Assembly: GCA_964526035.1 (NCBI GenBank)
Contig: CAZGKE010000049.1
Coordinates: 1-23,006 of the forward strand
DNA length: 23,006 bases
Direction of reading: 5' to 3'
DNA from: DAOMOD01 sp964526035
GTDB lineage: Bacteria > Pseudomonadota > Gammaproteobacteria > Xanthomonadales > BPKI01
The notes under the pieces are model-generated. The model had not been told where the DNA came from. It saw only the letters and a program-made list of their open reading frames with translations, and searched no databases. Of this stretch, positions 22,989-23,006 are shown piece after piece. A program made the position numbers and the translations under genes. Position 1 is the first letter of the stretch; every line of letters starts with the position of its first letter.

Positions 22989-23006
22989 GTCGGCTCTCCC
23001 GGCGCC

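Noticed and set aside
1..23006. tRNA, rRNA, CRISPR arrays, complete insertion sequences, prophage or toxin-antitoxin genes
   Set aside because: No cloverleaf-like, spacer-repeat, transposase or phage structural sequences were seen on either strand by reading; a covariance-model or profile search was not possible here.

Overview
The window is a GC-rich chromosomal stretch with densely packed genes, many of them overlapping by 4 nt (ATGA or GTGA). It looks like a free-living gammaproteobacterium of the Xanthomonadales (Lysobacterales). Four things point that way: secreted proteins carrying an IFGNGFE/IFGDGFE tag, a Calx-beta autotransporter, an ECF43-like sigma factor paired with transmembrane Ser/Thr kinases, and a LytTR two-component system. 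This placement is inferred from protein types; no rRNA or housekeeping marker is present. I see no tRNA, rRNA, CRISPR array, intact insertion sequence or prophage.

Layout from left to right. (1) Positions 3-2813, + strand: the 3' part of a secreted glycosidase-like protein, then a coupled pair made of a small exported protein of unknown function and a metzincin-type zinc protease with a C-terminal GDGFE tag. A strong hairpin at 2842-2867 closes this block. (2) Positions 2921-3833, - strand: three small unknown proteins, including a 46-residue single-pass membrane peptide (3280-3420). (3) 3979-5685, - strand: a Calx-beta autotransporter. (4) 5920-8697, + strand: a four-gene operon of membrane proteins of unknown function, one of them a DUF3592 protein. 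(5) 14800-8736, - strand: an ECF sigma factor followed by two paralogous transmembrane kinases with periplasmic TPR domains. (6) 14989-16107, + strand: a membrane acyltransferase, ending in a 16-bp perfect inverted repeat. (7) 19781-16178, - strand: a beta-lactamase-fold serine hydrolase, a LytS-type histidine kinase and a LytTR response regulator, each overlapping the next by 4 nt. (8) 19987-22988: a lipoprotein fusing three domains (MliC-like, COG3650-like, META/HslJ-like), facing a second beta-lactamase-fold protein with a four-helix membrane tail.

The common theme is the cell envelope and signalling across it. There are two independent sensing modules: kinase to sigma factor, and hydrolase with histidine kinase to LytTR regulator. 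Around them are secreted or surface proteins (protease, autotransporter, glycosidase-like protein, two penicillin-binding-like hydrolases, a putative lysozyme-inhibitor lipoprotein, an O-acyltransferase). The most promising candidates for new biology are the sigma factor with two kinases, the hydrolase-linked LytTR system, the four-gene membrane operon, and the small-protein cassette at 2921-3833. No intergenic gap is longer than about 235 bp.
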